DNA of 5,255 nucleotides from Acidocella sp. 35-58-6 (lineage in GTDB: Bacteria > Pseudomonadota > Alphaproteobacteria > Acetobacterales > Acetobacteraceae). The translations under genes and the position numbers were made by a program. Location: the NCBI GenBank assembly GCA_002281005.1, contig NCFD01000121.1, forward strand, positions 1 through 5,255, read 5' to 3'. Position 1 is the stretch's first letter, and every line of letters begins with the position of its first letter. This document shows, one piece after another, positions 1-5,255 of this stretch. The notes below the pieces were generated by a model. That model worked only from the letters and a program-made list of their open reading frames with translations, did no database searches and was not told the origin of the DNA.

Positions 1-888
1 GCTACCGCCGACTTCAACGCGCGGCACTGGAATTTCCCGCAAACCGGCCGCATCCGCCCTGGCGATGAGCAACACTACGCCATGCTTACCCAATTGCTCA
101 TCGCGACCTACAATCCCTACAAGCCCGCCGTGCTGAACTGGCCGAAGCTGGAGCCGGAAGCGCTGGCCCGCATCACCTCACTGCCCATCTGGGATATTGC
201 GGTACAAACCGAGATCAAGGCCAGTATGCGCATTGAGGCCTTCGCCGCCACCATCCGCGACCCCGCTTTGAAGGCCGCGCTGCTGCACATGGCTTCCGAG
301 GAAGCCCGCCATAAGGATGTGCTCTCCCGGCTGGTGGCCGCCTATGACATCCCGCTCAAGCCCGACGAAGTTTACCAAGCCCCGCGCGATGCCGAATGGG
401 CCTTCATGGTGACAGGCTACAGTGAATGTGTGGATAGTTTTTTCGCTTACGGGCTGTTCGAAATGGCGCGTCGCTCCGGCTATTTCCCGCCCGAGTTGGT
501 AGAAACCTTCGAGCCGGTGGTGCAGGAGGAAGGCCGCCATATTTTGTTTTTCACCAACTGGATCGCCTGGCACAAAGCCAAAATGCCACTCTGGCGGCGG
601 CCCTACTTCGCACTCAAAACCGCCGCTGTCTGGATGTTTTTAGTCTATGAGCGCCTCGGCATCGCCAAGGATGTGGACGGCCTGGCCGACGGCGATGCCA
701 ACTTCACCGTTAATGGCTCGAAAGCCCTGGCCGACGAGATGGACCCCGCCACCCTCATCGATATTTGCCTTGAGGAGGATAAAAAGCGCATGTCCGGCTA
801 TGACCCTCGTTTGCTCCGCCCCACCACCATGCCCCGGCTGGCCCGCTTTGCCCGCCTGTTTATCCGCCCCAAAAAACGCCCTGCCTGA
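1..888 (+). CDS. Ferritin-like diiron-carboxylate domain protein (5' end outside the window)
   Basis: The reading frame is open from base 1 to the TGA at 886-888, giving 295 visible residues. The true start lies upstream: the residues before the ATG at 82 (for example RHWNFPQTGRIRPGD) read as normal protein. The sequence shows the classic four-helix-bundle diiron pattern. Counting from the first visible codon, the likely ligands are E71 (in VQTEIKAS), E101 and H104 (EEARH), E142 (YSECVDSFF), and E177 and H180 (EEGRHILFF). This is E...ExxH...E...ExxH with about 30 and 35 residues between paired glutamates. Proteins of this class bind two irons and act as oxidases, hydroxylases, desaturases or iron/peroxide-handling proteins; the substrate here is unknown. 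A hydrophobic stretch (residues about 198-213) follows the second ExxH, and the C terminus is basic and may lie near the membrane. The next gene, an HpnL-like membrane protein, starts 13 bases downstream, suggesting co-expression and perhaps a lipid-related role. The domain call is firm; the function is not. Confidence 0.88.
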   Translation, partial: ATADFNARHWNFPQTGRIRPGDEQHYAMLTQLLIATYNPYKPAVLNWPKLEPEALARITSLPIWDIAVQTEIKASMRIEAFAATIRDPALKAALLHMASEEARHKDVLSRLVAAYDIPLKPDEVYQAPRDAEWAFMVTGYSECVDSFFAYGLFEMARRSGYFPPELVETFEPVVQEEGRHILFFTNWIAWHKAKMPLWRRPYFALKTAAVWMFLVYERLGIAKDVDGLADGDANFTVNGSKALADEMDPATLIDICLEEDKKRMSGYDPRLLRPTTMPRLARFARLFIRPKKRPA

Positions 889-901
889 GTTGGTTATTTA
901 G

Positions 902-1903
902 TTGAAAAAATCCGCCCGCCTGCTTCCGGCCATCTTTGCGCTGGCCGGACTCGCCGTTGTCACCGGTCTGGTGATCTATTTTGGTGCCGGGGATGTGCTG
1001 CGTGCCCTCACCTCAGTGAAACTATCCGGTTTTGCCGCTTATATCGGCGCCCAGCTTGGCATCGTGCTGGGGCTGGCTTTGTGCTGGCGGATGCTGTTGC
1101 GCAGCCGCAGCCGCGGCAGCTTCCCGCTGCTGGTCTGGGGGCGGCTGGTGCGCGATGCTACCGGCGAGTTCCTGCCCTTTAGCCAGGTCGGCGGCTTTCT
1201 TCTGGGTGCCAGGGTCATCACCCTGGCAGGGGTCACGGTGCCGGATGCCATTGCCTCCACCATCGGCGATGTCACCACCGAGTTCCTGGCCGAGCTGGTA
1301 TTTATCGGCGTTGGCCTGCTGGTGCTCGCCCATCTTGCCCCCTCCAGTAACTTGCTGGTGCCGGTGGCCATTGGGCTGTGCGTTGCCGTGGTGATGGCGG
1401 TGGGGCTGATCCTGGTACAACGCGGCGGCGGCGGTAAAATATTCCGCGCCATCGCTGAACGCCTGGCCGGCGCTTCCGGCGAGGGTGCGATCATGCACAT
1501 GGACCGGCTGCAGCAATCGCTGGACAACATCTACACCCGCCACGACCGCCTGGCCTTGTCAGCCTTTTTCCATTTAATCTGCTGGTTCGGCACCGCCACC
1601 GCCTCGTTTGTGGGGTTTCATGCGCTGGGTGTACCGCTATCCTTCACCGACGCCATTGCCATCGAATCCATGCTGCACGCCATTATGGCACTGGCCTTTT
1701 TCGTCCCCGGCCGGGTCGGCATCCAGGAGGGCGCTTACACACTGCTGGCTGGAATATTCGGGGTTCCGCCTGATATCGCGCTCTCGCTCTCACTACTGCG
1801 CCGCGCGCGCGATTTTGTCATTGCCGTACCGGTGCTCCTGGCCTGGCAAATGGTGGAGGCCAAGCGCCTGCATAAAACCGCCGCACCTGATTTGAACATT
1901 TAA
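902..1903 (+). CDS. hpnL: HpnL-like polytopic membrane protein (LPG synthase TM / UPF0104 family)
   Basis: This is a 333-residue, highly hydrophobic inner-membrane protein with about 7-8 likely membrane segments (roughly 7-28, 42-64, 127-147, 150-172, 218-242, 253-269 and 303-318). It has the hallmark stretches of the HpnL branch of the lysylphosphatidylglycerol-synthase transmembrane family: RLVRDATGEFLPFSQVGG (81-98), TTEFLAEL (125-132), GRVGIQEGAY (270-279) and LLRRARD (298-304). HpnL genes occur in hopanoid clusters, where a role in moving or modifying hopanoids or lipids has been proposed; the reaction is not settled. The catalytic LPG-synthase domain is absent, as is normal for this branch. 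The start is a TTG at 902: an in-frame TAG at 899-901 lies immediately upstream, and the N terminus (basic KKSAR, then a hydrophobic helix) fits. No good Shine-Dalgarno sequence precedes it, so translation may be coupled to the upstream gene, which ends 13 bases earlier. No other hopanoid gene is visible, so the symbol rests on sequence pattern alone. Confidence 0.85.
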   Translation: MKKSARLLPAIFALAGLAVVTGLVIYFGAGDVLRALTSVKLSGFAAYIGAQLGIVLGLALCWRMLLRSRSRGSFPLLVWGRLVRDATGEFLPFSQVGGFLLGARVITLAGVTVPDAIASTIGDVTTEFLAELVFIGVGLLVLAHLAPSSNLLVPVAIGLCVAVVMAVGLILVQRGGGGKIFRAIAERLAGASGEGAIMHMDRLQQSLDNIYTRHDRLALSAFFHLICWFGTATASFVGFHALGVPLSFTDAIAIESMLHAIMALAFFVPGRVGIQEGAYTLLAGIFGVPPDIALSLSLLRRARDFVIAVPVLLAWQMVEAKRLHKTAAPDLNI

Positions 1904-1956
1904 CACTTCCCACCCTTTTCGCGCCCCCGCCAGACGTGCCAAAATATAGCTCATTC

Positions 1957-1962
1957 AAAGGA
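1957..1962 (+). promoter_or_regulatory. Ribosome binding site of the GlsB/YeaQ-family gene
   Basis: AAAGGA lies 9 bases before the ATG at 1972. It decides the start. An upstream in-frame GTG at 1936 would add 12 polar residues that the family does not have, and this purine-rich element would then sit inside the coding region. Confidence 0.75.
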
Positions 1963-1971
1963 ACCTTGGTC

Positions 1972-2229
1972 ATGTCACTCTTCGGTTGGATTATCCTTGG
2001 CATCATTGCCGGCTGGATCGGCAGTCATATCGTCGATAACGGCGGCAAAGGCCCGCTGCTGGACATGGTGCTTGGCATTGTCGGCGCCCTGGTTGGTGGC
2101 GAGATTTTTAGCGCCTTGGGTGCCCATTCGGTCACGGGCCTCAACCTCTACAGCCTGTTCGTCGCCGTCATCGGCTCGGTGGTGGTGCTGGTGATCTATC
2201 ACGCCGCCATGGGCCGCCGCCGGTTATAG
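1972..2229 (+). CDS. GlsB/YeaQ/YmgE family small membrane protein (transglycosylase-associated)
   Basis: This is an 85-residue protein beginning MSLFGWIILGIIAGWIG, with three hydrophobic helices at about 3-20, 30-50 and 58-77. A glycine-rich second helix (GIVGALVGG, 35-43), the segment FVAVIGSVVVLVIY (63-76) and a basic GRRRL tail complete it. Length, three-helix layout and the glycine spacing match the GlsB/YeaQ/YmgE family, often annotated as transglycosylase-associated proteins. Members are inner-membrane proteins frequently linked to general or envelope stress; no enzyme activity has been firmly assigned. The start at 1972 is preferred over the in-frame GTG at 1936 because of the AAAGGA ribosome site and the family N terminus. 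It sits 68 bases after the HpnL-like gene and 67 bases before the flippase gene, so it may be its own transcription unit, but I see no clear promoter or terminator around it. Confidence 0.92.
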   Translation: MSLFGWIILGIIAGWIGSHIVDNGGKGPLLDMVLGIVGALVGGEIFSALGAHSVTGLNLYSLFVAVIGSVVVLVIYHAAMGRRRL

Positions 2230-2289
2230 CCCGTTTGCAAATAGCCAGCGCCGCTATCTTCACAAACCGGTTGCAATAACGTCAAAGCA

Positions 2290-2306
2290 TGGACCCATGA
2301 GGTCCA
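2290..2306 (+). promoter_or_regulatory. Possible start-codon hairpin of the flippase gene
   Basis: TGGACC (2290-2295) is perfectly complementary to GGTCCA (2301-2306). The five-base loop CATGA contains the ATG of the flippase at 2297-2299. No Shine-Dalgarno sequence is visible upstream, so the structure could affect initiation. The 6-base stem is seen directly; any regulatory role is inference, and chance is possible in G+C-rich DNA. Confidence 0.3.
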
Positions 2307-3592
2307 GCCGCAACCGTAAAATCCTGATCACCTCCAGCGCTGGGCTGGCGCAACGCGTGGTGCAGTTGCTCTCCACGCTCATTACGCTGCCACTGGTGCT
2401 GCATAGCCTTGGGGTGGCGGACTTTGGCGTCTGGGCGGCGGCAAGTTCGCTCGCCTGGCTCTCGGCACTGCTGGATTTCGGGCTGGGCAGCGCCCTGGTC
2501 ACACTGATCCCGCAAAGCCTTGGGCGCGGCGATGCCAGCCTCTCACGCGACTATATCACCGCCGCTCTGTATGGCGGCACGGCGATGGCCTTGTTGCTCG
2601 TCATTACCGGGATGTTCGGCCTTGCCATCCACACCCCAGCCGGGAACGCCGCTCCCTTCATCATCGCCGCCGCAGCAATTGTAGTGAATATTCCGCTCGG
2701 CATCGGCGGCGCCATCTGGCTAGGCCTGCAAAAAGGCTACATCGGCAATGGCTGGCAGATTGTGCAAATTGTGCTCACGACGGTACTGCTCATCATCGCC
2801 GCCGCCGCGCATGCTGGTGTCACTGTCATGACCGCCGCCACCTATGGTGGGCTGCTGCTGAGCAACGCCGCTACCCTGGCGCACGCTTTGCTGGGCCACC
2901 CCGCCGCCCGCCCTTACCGGCGGCTCAGCGCCCCAGCGCTGCGTGCGGTGCTGGCGCAAGGCAGCCAGATGTTTGCCATCACCGTTGCGGCCTACTGCGC
3001 CTATGCGTTCGACAATATTCTCGCTTTGGCTTGGCTCGGCCCGCTCGCCTCCGCCCAGATGGCGATTAGCCTACGGGTCTGCACCACCGCCACCGGCATT
3101 TTGGGCACCCTTACCATACCGTTCTGGCCCGGCTTTGCCGACGCGATCGCCGCACAGGATCACCACTGGCTGAAACAAACCCTGCGCAACGGCACGCTCG
3201 GCACCGCCACCCTGGCGCTGGTGGGCTCCGGCTGTCTCATCGTGGCGGGCGCGCCTGCCTTACGCTGGTGGCTGCACCAGGACTTCAACTTCACCCCGGC
3301 CTTGCTATGGATGATGGCGGCCTGGATTACGCTTGGCACCTTGCCGCAGATGCCCGGCCTATTGCTGAATGCGGTCTCACAATTGCGGCCACAAATCATC
3401 ATCCTCAGCACCGCCGCCCTCCTTGGCTTCGGCGTGAAATACCTCGCCGCGCCAACATTCGGCGTGATCGGCATTCTCGCAGTACCACCGCTGATGGCAG
3501 CCCTCATTATCAACCCGGCATACTTCTGGCTTGCCTCGCGCTGGCTCACCCGGCACACTCAAACCCACATCGCAACAAAGGCGGCCCCCTGA
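2297..3592 (+). CDS. Wzx-like polysaccharide/oligosaccharide flippase (MOP superfamily)
   Basis: This is a 431-residue integral membrane protein with about 12 hydrophobic segments (approximately 18-38, 44-70, 88-112, 118-140, 152-172, 176-198, 220-250, 258-278, 300-320, 335-358, 366-388 and 392-414). The N-terminal pattern is typical of polysaccharide-biosynthesis (RfbX/Wzx-type) exporters of the MOP superfamily: a basic tail, then GLAQRVVQLLSTLITLPLVL, then LGVADFGVWAAASSLAWL and DFGLGSALV. Such proteins flip polyprenyl-pyrophosphate-linked oligosaccharides from the cytoplasmic to the periplasmic face of the inner membrane. The direct neighbour downstream is a lipid-acceptor-type glycosyltransferase, which supports this role. 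The ATG at 2297 is the only sensible start, since no other start codon occurs in frame within the preceding intergenic sequence. It lacks a clear ribosome site and lies in a small hairpin loop. Family members are too divergent to infer the substrate. Confidence 0.85.
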   Translation: MRSSRNRKILITSSAGLAQRVVQLLSTLITLPLVLHSLGVADFGVWAAASSLAWLSALLDFGLGSALVTLIPQSLGRGDASLSRDYITAALYGGTAMALLLVITGMFGLAIHTPAGNAAPFIIAAAAIVVNIPLGIGGAIWLGLQKGYIGNGWQIVQIVLTTVLLIIAAAAHAGVTVMTAATYGGLLLSNAATLAHALLGHPAARPYRRLSAPALRAVLAQGSQMFAITVAAYCAYAFDNILALAWLGPLASAQMAISLRVCTTATGILGTLTIPFWPGFADAIAAQDHHWLKQTLRNGTLGTATLALVGSGCLIVAGAPALRWWLHQDFNFTPALLWMMAAWITLGTLPQMPGLLLNAVSQLRPQIIILSTAALLGFGVKYLAAPTFGVIGILAVPPLMAALIINPAYFWLASRWLTRHTQTHIATKAAP

Positions 3593-3595
3593 CCC

Positions 3596-4525
3596 ATGCC
3601 CTATGTCAGCATCATCACGCCCTGCTACAACGAAGCCCTGAACATTGAGGAACTGCACGCCCGCGTGGCCGCCGCCATGCAAAAAATGCCAGACTACACC
3701 TACGAGCATATTTTTATCGACAATGCCTCCACTGATTACACCGCCGCCATTCTCAAGCGCATTGCCACCACCGACAAACATGTAAAACTCATCGTCAACG
3801 CCCGCAACTTCGGCCATATCCGCTCGCCGATGCACGCGCTGCTGCAAGCCAAAGGTGACGCCGTCATCAGCATCGTCGCCGACCTGCAGGACCCGCCCGA
3901 AATGATCCCCGCCATGATTGAAAAATGGCAGGAGGGCTATGCCATGGTGGTGTGCACCAAGCGCTCCTCGGAAGAAGACCCCATGATGTTCTGGCTGCGT
4001 AAAACCTATTACGCGATGGTGGAAAAACTCTCCTCCATCACCACCATTCAAAATTTCACCGGCTTTGGCCTGTATGACCGCAAAGTGGTGGAAGCCGTGC
4101 GCGCCTTCGACGACCCATACCCGTATTTTCGCGGCATGGTGGCTGAGATCGGCTTACCGACATATTTCATGCCGTACGACCAACCAGTGCGCCGGCGCGG
4201 CATCACCAGCAATAATTTCTATGCGCTGTACGACATGGCGATGCTGGGCATCATCAACCTCTCCAAAGTGCCGCTGCGTTTAGTGACCGCTTTGGGCTTC
4301 ATCTCCGCCTGCCTCTCCTTGCTGGCCGGACTAAGCTACCTTGGCTACAAAATCATCTACTGGCACCAATTCAACGCCGGCATCGCCCCCTTGGTCATCG
4401 GGTTATTCTTCCTGGGCTCCGTACAATTGGTCTCACTGGGCATCATCGGCGAGTATGTAGGCGCAATTCATACCCACGTGCAGAAGCGCCCGTACGTGAT
4501 CGAGCGCGAACGGGTGGGGTTTTGA
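3596..4525 (+). CDS. GT2 family glycosyltransferase, DPM1/GtrB-like, with two C-terminal membrane helices
   Basis: This is a 309-residue protein with a cytoplasmic GT-A domain (about 1-210) and two membrane helices (about 228-250 and 262-286). Nucleotide-sugar-binding elements are visible: VSIITPCYNEALNIEEL (4-20), IDNASTD (41-47), RNFGHIRSPMHALLQAKGDA (70-89) and the metal-binding DLQD (96-99) in VADLQDPPEM. The usual second-position aspartate of the VDDGSTD motif is N43 here. The C terminus (KRPYVIERERVGF) is typical of the DPM1/GtrB/ArnC-like branch. Such enzymes generally move a sugar from a nucleotide donor to polyprenyl phosphate at the inner face of the membrane. Donor and product cannot be told from sequence. 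The gene starts 3 bases after the flippase stop, with AAAGG at 3577-3581 as a rather distant ribosome site, so translational coupling is likely. A direct role in O-antigen, capsule or exopolysaccharide assembly fits the context. Confidence 0.92.
   Translation: MPYVSIITPCYNEALNIEELHARVAAAMQKMPDYTYEHIFIDNASTDYTAAILKRIATTDKHVKLIVNARNFGHIRSPMHALLQAKGDAVISIVADLQDPPEMIPAMIEKWQEGYAMVVCTKRSSEEDPMMFWLRKTYYAMVEKLSSITTIQNFTGFGLYDRKVVEAVRAFDDPYPYFRGMVAEIGLPTYFMPYDQPVRRRGITSNNFYALYDMAMLGIINLSKVPLRLVTALGFISACLSLLAGLSYLGYKIIYWHQFNAGIAPLVIGLFFLGSVQLVSLGIIGEYVGAIHTHVQKRPYVIERERVGF
4513..4519 (+). promoter_or_regulatory. Ribosome binding site of the methyltransferase gene
   Basis: GGTGGGG lies 6 bases before the ATG at 4526, inside the last codons of the glycosyltransferase gene. 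It supports the ATG at 4526 over the next in-frame ATG, 28 codons on, which would remove the first CxxC pair. Confidence 0.5.
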
Positions 4526-5255
4526 ATGACAGATCGGATAATACCAGGCCCGTATAGTCAAAACTGTCTAGCCTGCAACGCATCGAAATTAAAACGCGAC
4601 TGGAGTGTTATGTCCTCCTTTTTCGCGTTGCGCGCCTGCGGGTCACCGCCCAGCGTCATAGCCCTCATAACGTGCGAAGTGTGTGGTACGCGATATTTCA
4701 ACCACATGCTCACCAGCGAACAACTTTGCAAATTTTATGCGGGATATCGCGACGAGACCTATGTGCAACAGCGGCAACAATTTGAACCCGGCTACACCGC
4801 AATTTTTAACGCCTCCTTAGGTGGTGATGCCGGGATGACCGAGCGCCGTGCCGTTTTGGCGCACGCGCTGGCAGTGCATTGCCCCAATGTGGAATTCGCG
4901 TCGGTTCTCGACCACGGCGGCGACCGCGGCCAAATGCTGCGCGACCTCAAAGCCTCCCGCAAGGCCGTTTACGATGTGTCGCAGGCAGCACCCGACCCAG
5001 GAGTTGAAAGCCTGTCTGCCAGCCAAGTGCATGCGGCGCCCTGGACGCTAATCCTTAGCTGCCATGTGCTTGAGCATCTCATCTCTCCTGATGATTATCT
5101 ACATGATTTAATTGCCTGCGGTGATGAAGCCAGCATCTTTTTCTTCGAAATTCCCTATGAACCAGCAAAGACTACGTTCTTGAATCAGACATATTTTCAA
5201 AAAGTATGGCTAAAATTTCTCATTAGAAATTCTAAATTATTGACAAAATTTGACC
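4526..5255 (+). CDS. Class I SAM-dependent methyltransferase with N-terminal zinc-ribbon-like region (3' end outside the window)
   Basis: The frame is open from the ATG at 4526 to the window edge (243 residues plus one base), without a stop. The start directly abuts the glycosyltransferase stop (TGA at 4523-4525). Residues C14-x2-C17 and C50-x2-C53 form a probable zinc-binding ribbon. The SAM-binding loop is VLDHGGDRGQML (127-138), a DxGGDxG version of motif I. It is followed by an acidic strand end at YDVS (149-152) and by LSCHVLEHLISPDDYL (177-192), the post-motif typical of Methyltransf_23-like enzymes. IFFFEIP (204-210) fits the next strand. Zinc-ribbon methyltransferases of this kind are frequent in O-antigen and capsule clusters, where they are thought to methylate sugars or glycan ends; the acceptor here is unknown. 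Codon use differs from the neighbours (ATA, CTA, TTA and AGA appear), and the last 95 bases are only 28% G+C, suggesting recent transfer. Full-length relatives are usually around 300 residues, so the visible part is probably most of the protein. Confidence 0.85.
   Translation, partial: MTDRIIPGPYSQNCLACNASKLKRDWSVMSSFFALRACGSPPSVIALITCEVCGTRYFNHMLTSEQLCKFYAGYRDETYVQQRQQFEPGYTAIFNASLGGDAGMTERRAVLAHALAVHCPNVEFASVLDHGGDRGQMLRDLKASRKAVYDVSQAAPDPGVESLSASQVHAAPWTLILSCHVLEHLISPDDYLHDLIACGDEASIFFFEIPYEPAKTTFLNQTYFQKVWLKFLIRNSKLLTKFD
5161..5255. other. A+T-rich segment at the window edge
   Basis: By hand count 27 of 95 bases are G or C (28%), against 39 of 60 (65%) in 4861-4920, 28 of 60 in 5041-5100 and 24 of 60 in 5101-5160. 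The reading frame of the methyltransferase continues through it, so it is coding, but with A+T-rich codons (AAA, TTT, ATT, TTA, AGA). It may mark the edge of a foreign polysaccharide-cluster segment. Confidence 0.7.

Noticed and set aside
82..888. The ATG at 82 as the true start of the ferritin-like gene
   Set aside because: The frame is open and protein-like from base 1, and there is no ribosome site before 82, so the gene very likely starts before the window.
647..901. An 84-residue plus-strand frame overlapping the end of the ferritin-like gene and ending just before the TTG at 902
   Set aside because: It is a proline/alanine/serine-rich out-of-frame shadow with no ribosome site. The overlapped gene has clear family motifs.
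1022..1543. Long minus-strand open frames opposite the HpnL-like gene
   Set aside because: These are low-complexity Q/H/A/G-rich shadows, expected opposite G+C-rich membrane-protein codons.
1904..1971. A promoter before the GlsB-like gene: an A+T-rich AAAATATAGC (1941-1950), or the GGAAC at 1960-1964 as an EcfG-type -35 element
   Set aside because: No matching -35 lies at a proper distance from AAAATATAGC. The GGAAC overlaps the ribosome site, and a promoter there would start inside the gene.
2220..2270. A possible terminator after the GlsB-like gene (CCGGTT/AACCGG and ATAGC/GCTAT inverted repeats)
   Set aside because: The stems are short and bulged, and no T-run follows, so it does not meet the criteria for an intrinsic terminator.
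3377..4051. A 224-residue open frame on the minus strand across the flippase/glycosyltransferase junction
   Set aside because: It is antisense to two well-supported genes. Its translation is a histidine- and glycine-rich shadow without recognisable domain motifs.
4526..5255. The minus-strand (4817-5032) and alternative plus-strand (4848-5051) small frames as genes
   Set aside because: Both lie inside the open methyltransferase frame, which has the SAM-binding and HVLEH motifs. Neither small frame shows recognisable features.

Overview
The window is a gene-dense, all-plus-strand stretch of a bacterial chromosome. It is rich in G+C (about 60% or more by eye over most of its length) and has gaps of 0 to 68 bases between genes. 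The HpnL-type membrane protein, the diiron ferritin-like protein beside it and the base composition suggest a Gram-negative bacterium, most likely an alphaproteobacterium. This is an inference; nothing in the window fixes the taxonomy.

The left part (1-1903) carries the 3' portion of a ferritin-like diiron protein gene that begins before the window. Thirteen bases later, at a TTG codon, starts a polytopic membrane protein of the HpnL / lysylphosphatidylglycerol-synthase transmembrane family, associated with hopanoid lipids. The two look co-transcribed. Next, with its own clear ribosome binding site, comes a small three-helix membrane protein of the GlsB/YeaQ/YmgE (transglycosylase-associated) family (1972-2229).

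The right part (2297-5255) is the start of what looks like a surface-polysaccharide gene cluster. It holds a Wzx-like flippase of about 12 membrane segments, a GT2 glycosyltransferase of the DPM1/GtrB type with two C-terminal membrane helices, and a SAM-dependent methyltransferase with an N-terminal CxxC...CxxC zinc-ribbon-like region that runs off the right edge. These three genes are separated by 3 and 0 bases and probably form one operon. A plausible joint role is transfer of a sugar to polyprenyl phosphate, methylation of a sugar or glycan, and export of the lipid-linked product across the inner membrane.

Base composition falls sharply inside the methyltransferase gene, from about 65% G+C near 4861-4920 to 28% in the last 95 bases. 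Such a drop is common where polysaccharide clusters contain foreign DNA. There are no RNA genes, CRISPR arrays, insertion sequences or intrinsic terminators that I can support, and no gene-free stretch longer than 68 bases. I found no convincing new system. The points most worth checking are the ferritin-like/HpnL pairing, a hairpin that puts the flippase start codon in its loop, and the composition break at the right edge.
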